Shown one piece after another: positions 33,668 through 44,716 of a stretch of DNA of 64,000 nucleotides. The stretch's first letter is position 1, and each line of letters begins with the position of its first letter. The stretch is from Asterella californica (taxonomy: Eukaryota > Streptophyta > Marchantiopsida > Marchantiales > Aytoniaceae). The position numbers and the translations under genes are program-made. The notes beneath the pieces were generated by a model. That model ran no database searches, was not told the origin of the DNA, and saw only the letters and a program-made list of their open reading frames with translations. The DNA is taken from the NCBI GenBank assembly GCA_036924285.1, contig JAYKYS010000010.1, positions 992,001 to 1,056,000 on the forward strand, in the 5' to 3' direction.

Positions 33668-34925
33668 TCGTCTTCTCACACCTCTAGAAGAATGTCTTGC
33701 TTCACAGAAGTTGACTAGCAACGGTCGTTACACCTTACTCTTACACTCATATTCCAACGAGTTAGATCAATCACAGGGTGTATGCCCCCTGTAGCCTTCC
33801 CAGGCTTCTGCCTACGGAAATAGTCTTCCTGTAGCACTACAACGACATTCACCTTCACGGAAGCTCAATAGAAGTCTCGGAAGCTCACTAGAAGAAGGTA
33901 AGAAGATGGGGAAGATGAGAGAAGATGGGGAAGATGAGAAAATCCAAACAAGAGAAAATAAGATGAAAAGAGGAAATTAAGATTCTGACAGGCTTTTAGT
34001 CCGGATCCTGACTAACAAGCCATCCCTGCTTGTAATAGTTTGGGGAGGAAGACAACAAACGTGAGTACTGTTGCACCGTCTTCTACTCGAGGATGTCGTC
34101 TTCTGCTGTGGGAAGAAGGCTTCTTTCTTCTTCACTTCGCTGCTCTGACTACTCTGTCTTCTGGGATCTCTTATCCATAAGACCATTCGTACGTAGATCC
34201 CAAGTGCTCTATTAAACGAGCCAAGCTACACTTCCACAACTGCTGACAGTCACCGCCACTCAAGAAGAACACTTCCCATGCACAATTAAGAGCGAATTCA
34301 AGGAACCCACCATCCAGAAGACACGGATTAAGCTTCTACACTCAAATCAACAATCTATTCTCCGAGAAGAAGTCACATTGGCATTGGGAAGCTCACTCCC
34401 TCTACTTCCTACGTCTACTCCTCGACACACCAGTCTAGTCAACAGGACTGTCGAGGATGTCGTTCCCTGCTCCTAAACTGTCCACTACCTCTATCTACAT
34501 CTTCGAACCACTACTGGTACGAGCATGCAGACCCCTCCTGTGTATTCCAAGACTATTCGTATGTTTCCAACGACGAGTGTAGTGTGCCAAGAACTATCTG
34601 TCATGTGTCTCTAATGTGTCTAGTCTGTCTGCACCATAGAATCAATATCGGTGTGCAGCAGTTAGCTCCATTCCTACGCTGCAATCCTACTTATGTCGCT
34701 GCCGTGAGAATCAGATGAGGTGACCACCAGGGAGAGAGGGGCGCTGACAGGAGGTTGCCACCCCACATGCAAGCGGTTCCCCTTCCTAATTAGCCATCCA
34801 CTTTGTTGCCTACGCTTCCTATGCTGCCACATGGTGTCCTAACTAATTTTACACTGAAAACTGCCACCCTTAAGATAGCATGTTTGTTCCTACTAAATCT
34901 GGAATTGTCAACCTGCGGTTACTAG
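33668..34925. other. Noncoding stretch: rest of element A LTR and unassigned sequence
   Basis: The first few hundred bases are GAAG/CTTC-rich like the rest of element A, and include near-duplicate GAAGATGGGGAAGATGAGA runs at about 33903-33940. From about 34200 on the sequence loses this character. No supported ORF and no second LTR edge found. Confidence 0.5.
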
Positions 34926-35836
34926 CTACTCTGATTGCTCCGTGGCAATCTCTACCTGATCTGCTCCTATCGGAGCTACTAGCTCGGCTTCTGATGGACT
35001 GGGAAGCCCTACGCTTACCTCGGGTGTCACTGAGGTAGCTTCCCTCTCATCGTTCTTCGTTGGCCCTGGTCTCGCTGCGGCTGCGTCTTCCTCGACTTCG
35101 GCTTCTGCTTCGGAAGACGGAAGCGTCCTCTGGGAAGCAGAGTCGAATGGTGCGTCTTCGGTCTTCTAGGGCACGGGTGTGGTACTAGGGACCATGGCGA
35201 CCTCATAGGGGTCCGGGGAAGTCGCTTCCTCCACGCGGAATACCTGGGAAGACGACTCGTCTTCCTGTCTTCCAGAAGACATTGTGTCTTCCGAGGCGTC
35301 TTCCGGAGTCTTCTCGGCTTCCAACGCTGTCACTACCAAGTGCACAGCGAGGTCGAACTCCTCCTTCTCCATTCCGGATCCAGTAGATTGTGCTGGAGCT
35401 TGAGAAGATGCAGTTGCAGGTATCGGAAACGAGGGAAGACCATAAAGTGTCTTCACTCTCTCTATCTGCCGATCCAAGTACCTGAACATGCTCTCCCTGC
35501 ATTCCACCAACATTATCTTGGACTCGCTGTCCCATCCTCTAGCTACGGTAAGTAACTTCCTACCCGCGGTGAAGTTAAACTTCTTCCGAAGCGCTTCCAC
35601 CGACTGTGCCAGCATCTCCTGCGCACGAGCTTCCGCTGCTTCCCGCTGCGTCTTCCATGTGGTCTTCTCCTCGGCGAGGGCGGTGATCTTCTCCCGCACT
35701 CGGAAGACCTCCTGATCGCACTGCTGTACACGCGCTTGCATCTCCTGGTTCCTCTTCCGAAGTTGCACCAGCTCCTTGGCAGAAGCGGCTGCTTCCGTCT
35801 TGTACTTCGTTGTTGCACTAAGCCACACGCACTTAC
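34926..35836 (-). pseudogene. Coiled-coil protein ORF beside LTR G, with internal amber codon
   Basis: The minus frame runs from the LTR edge to TAG at 34928-34926, with one in-frame TAG at 35168-35166. The first part is strongly helical and charged (KELVQLRKRNQEMQARVQQCDQ..., then AEARAQEMLAQSVEALRKKF), typical of a coiled coil; the middle has a short hydrophobic-aromatic stretch; the end is Glu/Ser/Ala-rich and acidic. The visible frame begins inside the LTR without a convincing ATG. I do not recognise the family. It is probably the first ORF of the retroelement that owns LTR G. Confidence 0.5.
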
Positions 35837-37788
35837 TGTGAGCCGAAGGCTTAGTCCTTCCCAATTTCTCACAGTCTAGCTTCTACTCTCAGAAGACGAA
35901 TCTAGTCTTTCAGAAGATAGCTACTCCGTCTTCCGAGATTCTAACAGTACTTCCTAGATAGCTCTCGTCTTCCGAGCTATATCTAAACAACCCTATCTAA
36001 GCAAGGCCTCACATGGATTACCAAGAAGACAACCCACCTTGCATTACATCCTACTTCCTATCAGAAGATACAAGATTCGCGAAACATAAAGTGCATGACA
36101 GGTTCAGAAGATGGTTGCAGGCTCCTGCGGTGACAGTGGCCTTTGATAAGACACCTGGGACAGTTTCTGATTCAATGTCTTTCTCGGAAGACCTCCCGAA
36201 GTCAGGCTTCCCTTCACTGGTCTCACCTGTCTTCTTCTTCCTACGTGCAATCTATCCTCACAACAGACTCAAGACATTTACACTCTGTTCTTCTGACTTC
36301 TCATCTCTCATACGCACTCAGAAGAAGCTTGCTGCTCGGTGAGAAGACATGACCCTCGACCATTCTCTCCAGATTCTGCCAGCAAGTCTTCTCACGACTC
36401 TCTCTTAAGTTTGGGAAGAAGAAGGAATGGCTGCTATGGGTCGGACAGAAGAGACCCGAAATGGACCCTCACGTCTTCTCGCTCATTTTGCCAGCCTTTC
36501 AGTCTTCTAGTCTCTCTAGGAAGATGTGGAGTTGAGAAGCTTGGAAGACCGGGAGGCACAGGCCTAGTTCCCGACTTCCAACTTCTCGAAATAACAAAAG
36601 AACTCACCACACCACTCAGGATTCGTATCAAGCCTCTCTTAACACAAAAGCAACACAAATCCACTCTTGATACAAATTGATTACAGTCGACTTCCGAAGA
36701 CAGTCTTCCGAAGATGTCCCAATCTTCCGAAGCGTCTTCTGTTCCAAGTTTCGGGAGGAGAGGAGTAATCGGATAGGGAAATTGATAGTTGGGATCGTCA
36801 ATTTGAGGACGAGGGGTAGGGAAGCTCGAATTGAACTCAGGAAGAAGTAGGAAGATGTCTAACAGAAACTGGGTAGCGCTTCCGCACCCAATGTCACAAT
36901 AGGAAAAATGGGGATGGGGGTAATCGATCAAGCTGCCTGCAACCAACCGGGGAAGCGCGGGGGATACCAAACAAAGGCGAGAAGAAGTGGGAAGGGGAAA
37001 GACCGTGGGGAAGAACTTCTACAGTCTTCTTCTGCTTCCCGAGTTGCCTTCAACCTTCCGCGTGCTTCTGGCTCTGGTCCCAGCTCCTAATGCAACCCCA
37101 CTGAGCTGCCTCCGTCGTCAGCTCCAGTCTACGCCTCAATCGATCGAGCCATCCACCTCCCATTTCACTCAGCTGCTTCCAATGTCAGCTTCCGGGAGAC
37201 TCTCAGGAAACGCGTTTCACTCAGTATGCTTCTTGCGCTTTAGCAATTCAACCTCGCTTTCTTGCTAGCTTCTAATCGCTATGTCCTCACTCAATTTCTC
37301 CTTGCTGATTTCCTCACTCAAAGCTCACCTCGCTAATTTCGATCTTCTGGAGAGCGTGTTTGCTGCGGGAAGTTAGAATGCGCTAATGCGCTTCCTGCGC
37401 ATCTTCCTCGCAGATTAGGGGTTTCGACCCTAGGTGACTTACCTAACCTACCTACCTGTTCGGTGCGATCCAGTAGGTACAACTACTCCTTTACTGAAAA
37501 AGCCGTGGTTAGGCCTTCGCGGTCGCTGTCTTCCGGAAGATGGATGTCTTCTGCCGTCTTCCCGTCTTCCGCCGTCTTCCGTCTTCCGAAGACGCAACTG
37601 AGAAGACGCTCTTCCGAAGATGGTCGTCTTCCAAAGAAGTCAACTTATTATTACAAACAGCTCGTAAGATCATCTTCCTGCTAAGGAAGACGTAATCTTA
37701 AGTAACAACGCTTCTTCAGTTATACAAACAAGTTATTAATCATAAAAATTTTAAAAATTTGTGAATCCTGTAATTTGTGGGCACCACA
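35837..37788 (-). repeat. LTR G, 1952 bp, cutting into element F
   Basis: TGTGAGCCGAA at left and GGGCACCACA at right give TG...CA ends. Colinear with 53521-55476 (LTR H), clearly diverged. Rich in CTTCC/GGAAGA words, especially 37530-37640. At 37789 it stops abruptly inside an RT gene, so it inserted there. Orientation is inferred from the minus ORF next to it. Confidence 0.75.
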
Positions 37789-37790
37789 TA

Positions 37791-40388
37791 GATTATCGTG
37801 CACTCAATAAGGTGACGGTAAAGAATAATTACCCCTTGCCAAGGATAGACGACCTCTTTGATAGGCTAGCGGGCGCAAAGTACTTCAGCAGGATAGACTT
37901 GAAGTCAGGATATTACCAGATCCGGATAGCTGAGCCAGATGTTGAGAAGACAGCTTGTCGAACCAAATACAGATCGTTTGAATTCGTGGTGATGCCATTT
38001 GGACTCTGCAACGCCCCTTCGACGTTCACTACATTGATGAACACAATTTTTCGCGAGGAGATGGATGAGTTTGTCATCGTTTACATCGACGACATCTTGA
38101 TCTACTCCAAAACCTTGGAGTCGCACGCGGAGCAGCTAAGGGTGGTGTTGACAAAGCTACGGGAGCATAAACTGTTCGCCAACATTGACAAGAGTGAGTT
38201 TGATTTGGAGCGCATTAACTTCTTGGGACATGTCATTAGTGCAATAGGAGTCGGCCCGGATATGCAGAAGGTGGACGCGATTGTGACTTGGGAGCCTCCG
38301 ACTATAGGGAAGGGGATGCGACGATTCTTAGGATTGGCGCAGTTCTACCGGAAGTATGTGAAGGAGTTCTCAAAAATCGCAAAGCCGCTGACGGACTGGA
38401 CGGACAAAGACGCATAGGTAAGTTGGACCAAGGAGGTGGATGATGCGTTTCAGACGATCAAAGCTATTTTGTCAAAGGCGCCAGTATTGAAGCTGCCGGA
38501 GTTCGACAAACCATTCGAGGTGCACACGGATGCGAGCGACTGTGCGATTGGCGGAGTGTTGGTGCAGGATGGAAAACCTGTAGCGTACAAAAGCAAGAAG
38601 CTATCTGGGACAGAGAGTCGATGGCCGACTCACGAGAAGGAACTGTTTGCGGTGGTTCATTGCTTGAGGAAATGACGGCATTACTTGGGACTTCACAAAA
38701 CCCAAGTATATACTGATAATATTTCGCTCAAGTACTTTGAGACACAAGATCGGGTGACGTCAAAGCAACTACGGTGGCATGATACCTTGGCGCTCATGAA
38801 CGTGGAATTAATCCACAAAGCGGGAAAGGACAATGTGGTTCTTGACGCCTTGAGTCGCAAGGAGGAATATCTTCCATCGTCAACACAGATTTTGCGAGCT
38901 ATGTATCCAAAGGAGTCATACTTGGAGAGGCGAATACGTGAAGGTTACATGGGCGATGACCAAGCGAAGGAGTACCTGGAACAACTCAAGCGAGGAGTGA
39001 AGTTGCAGAACATGCAGCTAAGACATGGTTTACTCATGTTCAAGCAAAGTCGGGTTTATGTGGGACAAGGAAAACTTAGGACCAAGTTGTTACAAGAATC
39101 TCACGATGCGCCCTTATCAGGCCATAAAGGAGAAAAGTCCACCTTAGCAGTGATAGCTAAAAAGTTTTATTGGCCCCACATGAAAGACGATGTTGCCCAC
39201 TTTGTGAAAACATGTGTAACCTGTCAAGCGAACCGCGTTTCTTATGAGAAGAAACAAGGGTTGCTTCATCCTCTGCCGATTCCAGCCAGACCTTGGGAAA
39301 GCATTAGCATGGACTTCATTACCTCTCTGCCTGACTCGAATGGATACAATGCAATATTTGTGATAGTTGATCGGTTTAGCAAACTAGCGAAGTTTGCTCC
39401 AACTTTGGACACTGCAACAGCGTTTGCGACTTCTCGGTTGTTCCTCGATACTTGGTGGCTTTCACATGGATTACCTCGGAGTATCATTTCAGATAGAGAC
39501 TCTAAGTTCACAAGTGCCTTTTGGAAACATTTATTTCAAAAATTGGGGACTAAGTTAAAATTTAGTACTGCCTTTCATCCGGAAACAGATGGGCAAACAG
39601 AACGAGTTAACTCGATTTTGAATCAATACTTGAGGAATTATGTGAGCGCGGACCAAAGTGATTGGGCGGAGTGGCTCAGTCTTGAGGAGTATTGCTACAA
39701 TTCCATGAAGCATTCGGCAACCGGCGAATCGCCTTTCTTGCTGACTTACGAACGTGAGCCAAAAGGGCCTCTTGACTTGACTCTTGCAGGGAGTTCTACA
39801 TCGGCACGACCAAGAACACGGGAAACATCAGCTGAAGAGATGGTGGCGGCAATGCAGCGGCGCGAGGGGTAAGTTAAGAAGAACCTCGAGAAGATGCAGC
39901 AACGGTACACGAAGCAGGTAAACAAGCATCGGCGGCAAATGAAGTTTCAAGTGGGCAAAAAAGTATGGTTAAGTACGAAAAACTTCACACTTCCGAAGGA
40001 CATATCGGCGAAGTTTTCATCGAAGTTCGCAGTGCCTTTTGTCATTGTGAAGAATCCGCACGAAGACGTCTATACATTAGACCTTCCTCGCGAGTCTCAG
40101 TTGCATCCGACTTTCCATGTTTCTTTATTAAAGAAATACTTCAAGGATGATTTGCGACCGGAGCGCAAACAGGTTCTTAGGTCTCAACCTGATGTCGTGC
40201 AAGACGAAGCAGAATATGAGGTGGAGTCCATTTTGCGATCTTGGCGCAAATCAAACCGGATGGAGTACTTGGTCAAATGGCGTGGTTACCATTTGAAGGA
40301 AGCAACTTGGGTGCCAGAGGAAGATCTCGCACATGCGAGCGAAGTATTAGACCTCTTCAAACGGCGACAAGGACAACAAGGGCGTTAG
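37791..40388 (+). pseudogene. Element F pol with chromodomain, three in-frame stops
   Basis: A single frame throughout. RT from DYRALNKVTVKNNYPLPRID, MPFGLCNAPSTF, VYIDDILIYSK (YIDD). RNase H with HTDASDCAIGGVL, KELFAVV, YTDN and VLDALSR. Integrase with HKGEKSTLAVIAKKFYWP, CxxC zinc, catalytic Asp in MDFITSLP, DRDSKFTS and HPETDGQTERVN. Chromodomain near 40215-40380 (YEVESILRSW...YLVKWRGY...TWVPEEDL), which in this class guides integration to marked chromatin. Stops: TAG 38415-38417, TGA 38673-38675 (a Trp position), TAA 39870-39872. Confidence 0.9.
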
Positions 40389-41076
40389 CAAGATGAGGAC
40401 ATCTCCTTCCAGCGAGGAGTGAAGGAACGTCGAACCATACGAGTAGCAACTTGAGGCGATTTGGGCCGATGGACTTTGTAGCTTTGTCTTGTATTTGGAA
40501 ATACAGATTTTGTTTCTAGAAATTTTGTCTAAGTGTATTGGTAGTGCATGGCTATGACTAGTTCTGATCAGATGCCTAGGATGTTTTCAAGAGGAGTAAA
40601 GAAGCACACTCAAAGGAAGCGAGCTGGTTTGGATAAGCATCTAAATCAAGACTTAGGTTTGCCGTAGCGTTGGCAAAGCAAGTATGAACTTTCATACTTG
40701 TCTTGGGGCTTGGGGTGATCTTGCCTTGTGCTTTTCTAACTGCAAAGTAAACTTAGTCGCGCGTCTAAGTCAAATCAGATTGCGACCGGAAAGTGAGTTT
40801 CGAGGGACCTTGTAAGTAGGTGTGAATACTTATAGTTAGCAAGTTAGAGTCTTAAGTAGAATGTTTAGAAATTGTCAACTAGTTTTGTTTAGGGTAAGCC
40901 AAAAAGGTGAGGCTTTTCCTGAGACTAGTTGAAATTTTCTAAGTGTTCTAGCGACAACTTAAGACTCAAGCCAGAACGCAATTGTGACGCCAAGGGGTTG
41001 GCTACCCATTTTGAACTTGGTGTTAACTTAAAGGATCATTGTTGATGATGGCATCAACCTCCAAAGTGGGGGTGAG
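40389..41076 (+). other. Element F 3' untranslated region and polypurine tract
   Basis: Noncoding. It ends in CCAAAGTGGGGGTGAG (41061-41076), a purine tract directly before the LTR start TGTCGCG, as expected for a plus-strand primer. Confidence 0.75.
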
Positions 41077-42067
41077 TGTCGCGATCCTCCTTCTCAAGAT
41101 CGGACGCAGACGCGAACAACAGAACTCTAGCGGACTTGCGCTAGGTTGTGAACGCTGCGAGTAGGACTTAACGGTTTGGCCGGGAAGTCGGGATCAGATG
41201 AACCCTAAGTGGTTCTCTGAACCAAGGTTGGACTTTGGGTTAGGACATAAGGGCCTACCCCAAGAGGACCCCGAACAAACGCTGACCTAAGAGAGCGAGT
41301 CTGGGAACGGACCAAAACATGAGTATGAGACATAGGTCTGAGACGTGAGTCTGAGACGTGGGACCGAACCACAGGGTTCCAGTCTGGGTCTGGATCACAG
41401 ATTTCCGAAAAATGGTTAAGTGTTGGAGCTCCAGGGACGTTTTAGGTCGTGGACGGAGCTTTACGTAAGCTCTCGAGGCGAGTGAGGTATCATTGGAAAG
41501 GTCTCGTTGAGAGCTTTCCAGTGATATATAACACTCCTCGATCTGATCTCCGAGCGGAAAGTTATGGCCGAACCACAATCGGGTTGTGGTATAATTTTCA
41601 AGGACCAAAGAGGAGGGCGGTGGGGGCATGAGGTGATGACTGGGCCGGTTCCAAGGCACGTGCTCGTCCAGACTTGGACGTCTGGACTTAGGAACGCTGT
41701 AAGGGCTTGGGCAAGACTAAGGAACGAGTTGGCGGGTTAGACCACCGTTCGGGAGCCTAGACCCAGACGGACATCACGGGCGGTTGGGCCGCTAGGTGTG
41801 CTGGAGGTACTGTTTAGGACCCTGGACTTTATGGGAAGTCCGTCCCAAGTCATCTTGTGACTTGCTCATGTTTGGGACCGACCTAGGCGGGTCTAGGTCG
41901 GGACTTAAGGGAATGCTGAGCTTGATGAATAGGGAGACGGTCCGGCTCCGGTCCGGACCAAACTGAGATAAGGTAAGTGGTGCATGGACGCTAACTTGTG
42001 ATTGTGTTTGCAGGTTAGCGGTGTAAAGTTTGTGACCTACTGAGTTAGAGCTTCCGCTGACGCAACA
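41077..42067 (+). repeat. Element F 3' LTR
   Basis: Starts TGTCGCGATCC. The right edge is estimated at ...GACGCAACA near 42067 because integrase-like sequence of another element begins there. A TATATAAC box at about 41525 follows a hairpin. A diverged inverted relative is at 57100-57394. Confidence 0.65.
41488..41526. repeat. Near-perfect hairpin upstream of the element F TATA box
   Basis: The arms TATCA.TGGAAAG.TCTC and GAGA.CTTTCCA.TGATA pair with a short loop. The right arm ends at the start of the TATA box. It could be a binding site or an RNA structure; the function is unknown. Confidence 0.6.
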
Positions 42068-42479
42068 AGACGGTAGGTGCACGAAAAATGTGATCGCAGG
42101 ACGCACTATTTTACGAGTGCGTGAGGTGTTATCTTCTGGAGTTCTCATGTTAGATGGCCGTGATGGTGTTGTTTGGAAGGACCATGTGCGTAATTGCACG
42201 CCATGTCATCTTCCCAACATCGATGATACCCTTGATCCAAGCTTAGCAGTTGTAGTGCGGGCTTGAGGTGTATGTTGTGTGGGTCTGCTGGTGGAGCAGC
42301 CCGTATGTTGATGTGTGATGATAAAGTGCTAGGATGGCAAACTGATTATCCTTGTGGATGTAGTATACGTTATCATAAGCTCCTGACTTACTTAACCCAA
42401 GAGAAAGTAAGAACATACAACTTATCTATGATAAAATATCATTCTGTAGAAGATTGCTTCAATCCGTAAAGTGTACGAA
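42068..42479 (+). pseudogene. Integrase-tail and PHD-finger remnant of another retroelement
   Basis: One plus frame gives a retroelement integrase C-terminal-like strand set (TILRVREVLSSGVLMLDGRDG, then KDHVRNCTPCHLPNIDDTLDPSL) ending in TGA at about 42266. An overlapping frame continues as CMLCGSAGGAARMLMCDD...GW, the first half of a PHD zinc finger (Cx2C, then CD, then GW) with decayed later ligands. PHD fingers read histone tails. Which element it belonged to is not visible. Confidence 0.5.
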
Positions 42480-42990
42480 GTAGCCTTATCAGTTCTTGGG
42501 ACGTTGACGTCATCTGGGACAGCCATGTAGATCTATTTGTTCAGTGTCTCATTAAGAATGTTGTCTTCACATCCATCTGATGGACGTGGAGGTTGTGTTG
42601 AGCTGCAATTGCTAGTATCAATCGCATTGATTACACACGGACCACCGAGGTGTCAGTATAGTCGAGTCCATACACTTGAGTGAATCCTTGGACCACCAAC
42701 CGTACCTTGTATCGGACGATGGATCCATCTGAATTCAGCTTCAACTTGAAGGTCCACTTGTTGGTTATGGACCTTCATCCGTGTGGTAAGTCTGTAAGTG
42801 TCCACGTACTGTTCTCCTTGTGAGACTTGAGCTCTTCAGTGACGATCTCAGACCATCGAGCAACGTCTGGAGATGATAGAGCCTCTTGATAGGAGTTGGG
42901 CTCCATCGGGACTGGTCTCAAAGTCACCATTAAGGTACACTTCTCATTTGTTCGTATCTTTGAGATCAAAGTCATAATGGCATAACTTTC
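42480..42990 (-). pseudogene. Ty1/copia reverse transcriptase remnant
   Basis: The minus strand reads EPNSYQEALSSPDVARWSEIVTEELKSHKENSTWTL, then in a shifted frame KWTFKLKLNSDGSIVRYKVRLVVQGFTQVYGLDYTDT, then QMDVKTTFLNETL. These are the standard copia RT entry motifs (W...M..E......TW.L, R.KARLV.KGF.Q, DVK.AFL). A stop and frameshifts are present; the catalytic YVDD region is missing. Confidence 0.8.
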
Positions 42991-43345
42991 AACTAGATCG
43001 AGATTAAGAGGGTTGGACTGACATGTTGATCGTGAGGGTGGTAGTGGTGCTTGGATCTTGGTGGGAGGAGATGATGAATCTCAATCTCACTTGAGTGCGG
43101 TGGTGGAGACTGCGGTGGTGAACGATGCAAGTATGGATGCAGCGTGCTCATATTTTATACATCAGTACTATGTCTGGTTCGGACTAGAGAAGATAAATTC
43201 ATAGTAGAATAAGTTGAAAAGAGATATCGGCTATGCGATTGTGGACTGTTGGTAGATGAGCTGGTCACAAACTGAGTTGGGTGTGATATGTGCCTCCGCC
43301 AACTCCTCCTCCTCCATATTTCACCGAGGAGAGAGGAGTAACAAG
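42991..43345 (-). other. Copia debris upstream of RT, noncoding
   Basis: Probably the integrase-RT linker of the same copia element. No frame is maintained for long and no motif is recognisable beyond the join to RT. Confidence 0.4.
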
Positions 43346-43463
43346 ACTCGGTCGTGCGCATACACATCGCTACACAACATACATCGCTGTCAGAGATACA
43401 TTATACATACACATAAAGAATGGACGGTATCATATACATACACAAGTGTACCACAATGATAAA
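43346..43463 (-). repeat. Short LTR-like repeat, copy 1
   Basis: About 110 bases rich in TATACATACACA, ending GTGTACCACA on plus. Closely similar to 43750-43789 continued at 51903-51974. Both look like part of a copia-type LTR starting TGTGRTACACTTGTG on minus. Confidence 0.6.
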
Positions 43464-43489
43464 CGGTATGTACTCACTCCACCATGTCA

Positions 43490-43749
43490 ACGTGCACTAA
43501 ACAACCACTAAAGTCGAGCCAAATCCACTATGTGCTCGCAGAGACTCCAGATTGCACTCACAAAGACTATCCACCATAGCTAGGAGCTTGAAAGCTCAAC
43601 TTGAAGAACTAAGGCCTCCAAGCCCTACCTGTGAAGTATATCCCTAGTGGGCTCTCTCACCAACTCGCCCTAGCGGCACTAATGGTCTTATCAAGATCCG
43701 CCACTCCGCACTTGGTCAACCTAGCCGAGGTGTCCAAACTGACGTGACA
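43490..43749 (-). repeat. Element J-type LTR fragment
   Basis: The reverse complement matches 59237-59440 closely (both start TGTCACGTCAGTTTGG, followed by CCTCGGCTAGGTTGACC). Lies between the two copies of the short LTR-like repeat. Truncated at its inner end. Confidence 0.7.
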
Positions 43750-43789
43750 GCTGTCGTGCGCATACACATCGTTACACAACATACACCGC
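43750..43789 (-). repeat. Short LTR-like repeat, copy 2, left piece
   Basis: Matches the first 40 bases of copy 1. Interrupted by element D, with the remainder at 51903-51974. Confidence 0.65.
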
Positions 43790-44670
43790 TGTCGGAGTGT
43801 AATCCGTCTACCTAGGAAAGCGCTGGGCTTCTGGCTGTGGTTGTTCACTCAAGAGGTTGGCTTTCAGATCACAATAGGGCTATAAACACTCACACAGATG
43901 TGTAAGATCTAGTAATATACCCAGAAGGCGAAATTCAGGTCTAGCTGGCAGTAATAGGATTCGGCGGTGAACTTTGACACTCACGGAGAGGAAAACTATG
44001 AAGGTTTAGACCTCTAAACTTCCCCTACATGCAAATGAGGTACTATTGAACTCACAAACGAAATTTCAGCCTGAGATCAAATTCTGACACGGAGATATGA
44101 ACAGAAAAGTTTTGAGCAAGAAAACTACGGCAATTTCTGGTACCTAGCTGGCTATTTCAACCTATAACAGGAGTTTGGCTTGATCAATTTCGAAGTTTCT
44201 TACAGGATTTGCAGTCTACAGGGTGCTGAACATCCCTGTGAAGTTGGGACTCCTGAATGTACACAGAACTGTAGATCTCCTCCTCTAAAGTCGCTGCTCT
44301 AGATTAAGAGCTTTCCAGACCCCCTCAGCTTCAGCGGCCGCCCTGAATTACTCAGTTACTCATAGGCTACCAAGTCAAGCCCCCTAGAGTGCCAGCGTAA
44401 AACTTAAATTACTTAAAACGACACGCAGCTCCGAAAAATAACTTAAATCAGCTAGAAAGCGTGCATGAGCGACACGCAAATACAACCCATGAGCTTAAGC
44501 CCTATCAACATGGTAATCAACCTACTAAGACTCAAAATAGTGTTAACACCGTATGCAAAGGTGTCAAACATATACATAAACGACTAGAAGTAATATAAGC
44601 TAACTTCTAGAACTACTAAACTCAAGCGTCGGAGTAGAAATATAACATGTAGCCGCCAAGTAGCGCGACA
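43790..44670 (-). repeat. Element D 3' LTR with internal deletion
   Basis: 881 bp against 1281 bp in its partner. The deletion joins TTACTCA to TTACTCA near 44355, a short repeat present at both deletion edges, which suggests slippage or end joining after insertion. Confidence 0.9.
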
Positions 44671-44708
44671 TCCACCCCCTCTGAACCTGCACATCCTCCG
44701 GTATGTGC
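44671..44708 (-). promoter_or_regulatory. Element D polypurine tract and 3' hairpin
   Basis: Minus TTCAGAGGGGGTGGA abuts the LTR. The stem GCACAT/ATGTGC at 44689-44708 is preserved with one loop change relative to B. Confidence 0.8.
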
Positions 44709-44716
44709 CATCCAGA

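Larger units (their letters stand above)
37789..42067 (+). mobile_element. Chromovirus-type Ty3/gypsy element F, 5' truncated
   Basis: Plus-strand pol with YIDD RT, RNase H, integrase and C-terminal chromodomain, then untranslated sequence, polypurine tract and a 3' LTR from 41077. The 5' half (LTR, gag, protease, RT fingers) is missing because LTR G lies against it. Three in-frame stops in pol. It differs from the B/C/D/E group in every catalytic motif and in strand. Confidence 0.88.

Noticed and set aside
22514..37788. Treating LTR G as the 5' LTR of element A
   Set aside because: The LTR edge next to the tRNA-Asp site of A reads TGGTGCTC; the edge of G reads TGTGAGCC. They are different LTRs.
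42263..42469. Host PHD-finger gene
   Set aside because: The finger is partial and decayed and follows an integrase-type tail, surrounded only by retroelements.
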